Source: Candidatus Krumholzibacteriota bacterium (GTDB lineage Bacteria > Krumholzibacteriota > Krumholzibacteriia > LZORAL124-64-63). From it: a DNA stretch of 64,000 nt. A program made the translations under genes and the position numbers. Numbering within the stretch: position 1 is the first letter of the stretch; each line of letters starts with the position of its first letter. Below the pieces are notes generated by a model. It did not search any database. It had not been told where the DNA came from and was given only the letters and a program-made list of their open reading frames with translations. Positions 60,995 to 64,000 of this stretch are shown one piece after another. The DNA lies in assembly GCA_024277025.1 (NCBI GenBank), contig JAJRWA010000083.1, positions 40,967 to 104,966 of the forward strand, given 5' to 3'.

Positions 60995-63646
60995 TCAGGC
61001 CAGGCCGCCCTCGGCGACGGCAATCTCATTGCTGGCGACGATCTTCAGTCCGATCATGGTGATGTCGTCGTCCGCGCTCTGGGTCTGATCGCGACCGCTG
61101 AATGCAAGCAGTTGGTTGTTGACCGTTGTAAACAATTCTGCCACATCGTCCTGGCGGTTTTCGCGCAGTAGGGTGTTCAGGCGTTCCTCACCGAAATCCT
61201 CGTCGTCCTGGCCGTCCTTGGTCTCGGTCAGGCCATCGGTGTACAGGAAGAGCAGATCGCCTTCATCCAACGTGACCCGGCCCTCTTCATAGGTCCCGAA
61301 ATCAAACGCGCCGAGGGGCAGGCCGCCCTTCTCCAGAAGTTCGACTGTCCCGTCGCGCCGCATCACCACCGGCGCGTTGTGGCCGCCGCTGCTGTACTGC
61401 AGTGTCCGGTCGTTGGGGTCGAAGACCGCCAGGAACAGGGTCGCGAAGTGTTCGGGTTCGGTGCTGGCGTGGATCTGTTGGTTGATCCGTTCGAGGACCA
61501 CGCCGGGCGAGTCGCAGTTGTAGCACTGGCCGCGCAGAGCGGCCTGGATGTTCGAAGCCAGCAGCGAAGCGGGCATGCCCTTGCCGCTGACGTCGGCGAT
61601 GACGATGGCCAGCTTGCCGTCCGTGCGCTCGAACATGTCGTAGTAGTCTCCCGAGACCTGCTTGCTGGAGATGTTGACCGCCTCGATCTCCACCCCGTCG
61701 TAGTTGGGCAGGGAACTCGGCAGCAGGCGCGACTGGATACGGCGGGCCATGGCCATTTCTTCTTCCAGCTTCTGCTTTGCCACTTCCTCTTCGTACAGGC
61801 GCGAGTTCTCGATCTGCAGGGCGACCTGCCCCGCCACGATGGTCAGCAACTGCAGTTCGTGCACCTGATAGTCGCCGTCGCCCGGCCGGTTGGGCAGGGC
61901 CACGATGCCGACCAGGCGCCCCTGGGTGACCATCGGTATCAGCAACTGAATGCCGTGGCCGACCAGGAATTGCTGCTCTTTCAGCCGCGCCTTCAATTCG
62001 GCCTGTTCACGGGTGATGGCCTGGCGGCCGACCAGCTGTTCGGCCTCTGCGGCGTCCGCCCACAGGGGCTCGCCCCGCGCTGCCATGGTCTGGGTCAGGC
62101 TTTGCAGGACCAGGGTCTCGGGATAGCGCACCGGTTCGGCGGGCAGGGGGCGGTCCTCTTCAGAATCGGCATCAAGCTGGGGCCGGCCCAGGCGGCCCCG
62201 GACAAAACCGGTCAGTTCGAAGGCCGGAAACTCGGTCTCGGAATCCGCCAGGTAGACGGCCATGCCCGGCAGTCCGAGCACCTCGACCAGGCGTTCGCCG
62301 ACCCGGTTCAACAGGGTCTCTTTCTGGATCAGGCGCGGGATTTCCTTGCTGAATTCCTCGATCAGGGCGGCCATGTTGTCACGGGAATGATAGAAGCGAT
62401 CGTCCAGATTCTGCTGCAGCCGCAGGCGTACCGGCCACAGCAGAGCGGCCACACCCAGGGTCGCGCCCGCGGCGATCAGGCCGTTGTTGGTGTGCAGCAG
62501 CGCCAGCACCTGACCGCCCAGCCACCAGGCGCCGCCCAGATAGCCGGCCCAGATCACGCCCGTCAGCAGGCCGTAGGCCAGGTTGCGCTTGAGCAGCAGG
62601 TCGATCTGCAGCACCTGGTAACGCGCCACGCAGTAGCCGAACGAGATGGGGATCGCCGCCAGGGGGATCGCGCCCAGCCGGGTCAGGCCCGTCTGGAAAT
62701 TGAGTTCCTCCAGGCCGATCTTGATGATCAGGAAGGGAATCACCGCACCCAGGGTGCCGAAAGTCAGAATACGCACCCGCTGCCGCATCAACGGGTCGCG
62801 GTAGCTGAAGTAGCCGTGCAGCAGGGCGCCCAGCCCCAGTACGTAGTACAGGCCAAGGATGATCCAACTGGTGGCGTGGATCTTGGCTCCCTCGGCGCCG
62901 ATGAACTGGTCGAGGGAGAACCGCAGGTAGAACATCATCGGCATGATGTACAGCAGCGGCGCCAGGAACGGGTGGCGCGTCAGGGTGATCTTCTTGCGCG
63001 GGAAGACCAGGAAGAAGTGCAGGAAGACCGCCGGCAGCATGAAGCGCGCGAAGGCGCCGATGTTCTGGGCGATGATCGCGCCGAGAAAATAGCTGGCCTG
63101 CTGCAGATTGGTCATGAAGTAGAGGGCGAACATCAGGCAGAGGATGAATAACAGACCGGCCGCCCGTTCGTTGGCGCTGCGCAGGTACACCGCCGAGCCG
63201 ATGATCAGGTAGACCAGGGCCAGCAGGACGTTGACGCTGTAGTCCTGCAGGTTCACCCGGGTCGAGGTCAGCGGCACATCGACGATGAACTGTGTGCCGT
63301 AGCGGCGGATCAGGTACGGCACGCTGGTGCCGGGTTCGTGCCGGCGCAGTTCCGCGGCGGCTTTCTGGGGCGAGGTGAAAATGCTGCCGCCGATGCCGAC
63401 GATGATGTCGCCGCGCCGCAGGGGGGTGGGTGTGTCGGCCGGGCGGTCCAGTACATCCAGCACTTCAAGGTCCGGCCGCCCGAGCAGCCAGACGGTGCCG
63501 TCGCTGGGTCGGGTCCGCGTGGCGTCGAAGCCACTGAAGAGCACGGCGAACACCGTGAGCGCTCCCACCGCGAGGTGGGCGCCACGTGACGTAAACAGCC
63601 GGTAGAGTCCCCCCAGGGGGTTTGAATGCTGCCGTTCGGGCGGCAT
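60995..63646 (-). CDS. Membrane PDZ-GAF-SpoIIE serine phosphatase
   Basis: An 883-residue signalling protein. After a first helix (HLAVGALTVFAVLFSG) comes a PDZ-like domain (about 60-120: RRGDIIVGIGGSIF), then seven or eight membrane helices (about 135-390), a GAF domain (about 425-610) and a PP2C/SpoIIE phosphatase domain (about 640-870) with SGDYYDMF, IADVSGKGMPASLLAS, SSGGHNAPVV and LFLYTDGLTE. It should dephosphorylate an anti-anti-sigma factor or similar STAS protein in response to an envelope signal. ATG 63646 follows CGGAGAG. No STAS or anti-sigma gene is in the window. Confidence 0.9.
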   Translation of the reverse strand: MPPERQHSNPLGGLYRLFTSRGAHLAVGALTVFAVLFSGFDATRTRPSDGTVWLLGRPDLEVLDVLDRPADTPTPLRRGDIIVGIGGSIFTSPQKAAAELRRHEPGTSVPYLIRRYGTQFIVDVPLTSTRVNLQDYSVNVLLALVYLIIGSAVYLRSANERAAGLLFILCLMFALYFMTNLQQASYFLGAIIAQNIGAFARFMLPAVFLHFFLVFPRKKITLTRHPFLAPLLYIMPMMFYLRFSLDQFIGAEGAKIHATSWIILGLYYVLGLGALLHGYFSYRDPLMRQRVRILTFGTLGAVIPFLIIKIGLEELNFQTGLTRLGAIPLAAIPISFGYCVARYQVLQIDLLLKRNLAYGLLTGVIWAGYLGGAWWLGGQVLALLHTNNGLIAAGATLGVAALLWPVRLRLQQNLDDRFYHSRDNMAALIEEFSKEIPRLIQKETLLNRVGERLVEVLGLPGMAVYLADSETEFPAFELTGFVRGRLGRPQLDADSEEDRPLPAEPVRYPETLVLQSLTQTMAARGEPLWADAAEAEQLVGRQAITREQAELKARLKEQQFLVGHGIQLLIPMVTQGRLVGIVALPNRPGDGDYQVHELQLLTIVAGQVALQIENSRLYEEEVAKQKLEEEMAMARRIQSRLLPSSLPNYDGVEIEAVNISSKQVSGDYYDMFERTDGKLAIVIADVSGKGMPASLLASNIQAALRGQCYNCDSPGVVLERINQQIHASTEPEHFATLFLAVFDPNDRTLQYSSGGHNAPVVMRRDGTVELLEKGGLPLGAFDFGTYEEGRVTLDEGDLLFLYTDGLTETKDGQDDEDFGEERLNTLLRENRQDDVAELFTTVNNQLLAFSGRDQTQSADDDITMIGLKIVASNEIAVAEGGLA

Positions 63647-64000
63647 GGCTCTCCGTGTTTTCTGACCGGACGGGCACACGGCCGGCGCGGTCGGTTCTGG
63701 TCGTGGGATGGCCGTTTAAGCGACTGACCGATTTTTGGTTCCCGTTTCCCCCATAATCCAATATACCGTGGATGTGGAGCCGGGGCCGGGGCCTGATCGC
63801 GGGCCGTACCCCGCTGGTGGTGATGTTATTCCATATCCCTCACAAATCCACCAGTATATGCAAGACGGGACCGGGGCCCCGGGGGTTGCACGACAGTGAA
63901 AAATCACGAAACTGATGGAGGCCGTCACCCGCGGCCGCGGGCCATCGACGTTGGCCGGGGCCGCACTGCGGTTCATCTGGAATTGCAGCGGCAGGGCGAG
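63647..64000. other. Terminal region, possible 5' end of a plus-strand gene
   Basis: No confident gene. A GTG at 63896 opens a 35-codon frame running off the end of the window with coding-like third positions (ending RTAVHLELQRQGE), but with no recognisable motif or clear ribosome site. The minus-strand frame 63716-63976 was judged non-coding. Confidence 0.3.

Noticed and set aside
63716..63976. 86-codon minus-strand frame at the right end
   Set aside because: Low-complexity Pro/Gly/Ser composition, no ribosome site and no family resemblance.

Overview
The window is a contiguous piece of a GC-rich (about two-thirds G+C by eye), gene-dense bacterial chromosome. The cell plan looks didermic: lipoproteins with lipoboxes, a beta-barrel protein ending in Phe, and exported TPR proteins. 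There are no insertion sequences, phage genes, CRISPR arrays, tRNAs or rRNAs. The mix of a PyrR-controlled pyr cluster, a glgA/glgC glycogen locus, an archaeal-type GAPDH-like protein, a cohesin-like secreted protein and an ETF plus membrane HdrD-like quinone reductase suggests an uncultured lineage of the FCB/Eisenbacteria-Krumholzibacteria type. That placement is an inference from gene content only.

Layout. 1-2.7 kb: P-loop kinase, EEP hydrolase, flavin reductase-like protein and cupin, closed by a strong terminator. 2.7-9.2 kb: M16 protease (minus), then ClC channel/transporter, methyltransferase and NodB deacetylase (plus). 9.2-10.7 kb: a degenerate exported amidohydrolase and a SEC-C mini-protein (minus). 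11-17.2 kb: galT-glgA-histidine kinase-response regulator-glgC, a sugar-nucleotide/glycogen locus with a two-component system inside it. 17.1-19.1 kb: GT4 glycosyltransferase and nitrilase (minus). 19.2-22.4 kb: dus, LysM-TPR lipoprotein, fused dual ABC ATPase. 22.4-29.3 kb: attenuator, pyrR, pyrB, a dihydroorotase-like gene without HxH, a TPR lipoprotein, pyrK and pyrD. 29.3-34.5 kb (minus): CoA-binding protein, GDP-sugar reductase broken by TAA, ugd, DegT aminotransferase and a HemC-like pseudoenzyme. 34.8-42.1 kb: cohesin-like protein, EMO-type Fe-S/cytochrome b protein preceded by a perfect palindrome, NMO-type oxidoreductase, TPR protein, GT2-TPR (minus) and CHI-like protein. 42.1-44.7 kb (minus): SxtJ-like protein, carbamoyltransferase and a 54-residue DUF5989 protein. 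44.8-50.5 kb: etfBA (minus; etfA has an in-frame TGA) divergent from a GlcD-GlcE fusion and GlcF. 50.5-55.2 kb: outer-membrane protein, adenosine deaminase, and spoU-DUF116-ubiA (minus). 55.3-64 kb: GT2-TPR, HAD 5'-nucleotidase, GAPDH-like protein, TPR protein and a PDZ-membrane-GAF-SpoIIE phosphatase.

How the genes work together. The pyr genes cover the middle of de novo UMP synthesis; the dihydroorotase-like protein is probably structural rather than catalytic. etfBA, the GlcDE/GlcF oxidase and the HdrD-like membrane protein could form a route from 2-hydroxyacids or acyl-CoA to quinone. The ugd/GDP-sugar/GT/deacetylase/carbamoyltransferase genes point to surface polysaccharide synthesis. 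Most striking are three apparently catalytically stripped enzyme homologues (HemC-like, dihydroorotase-like, amidohydrolase) and two otherwise intact genes carrying single in-frame stop codons.
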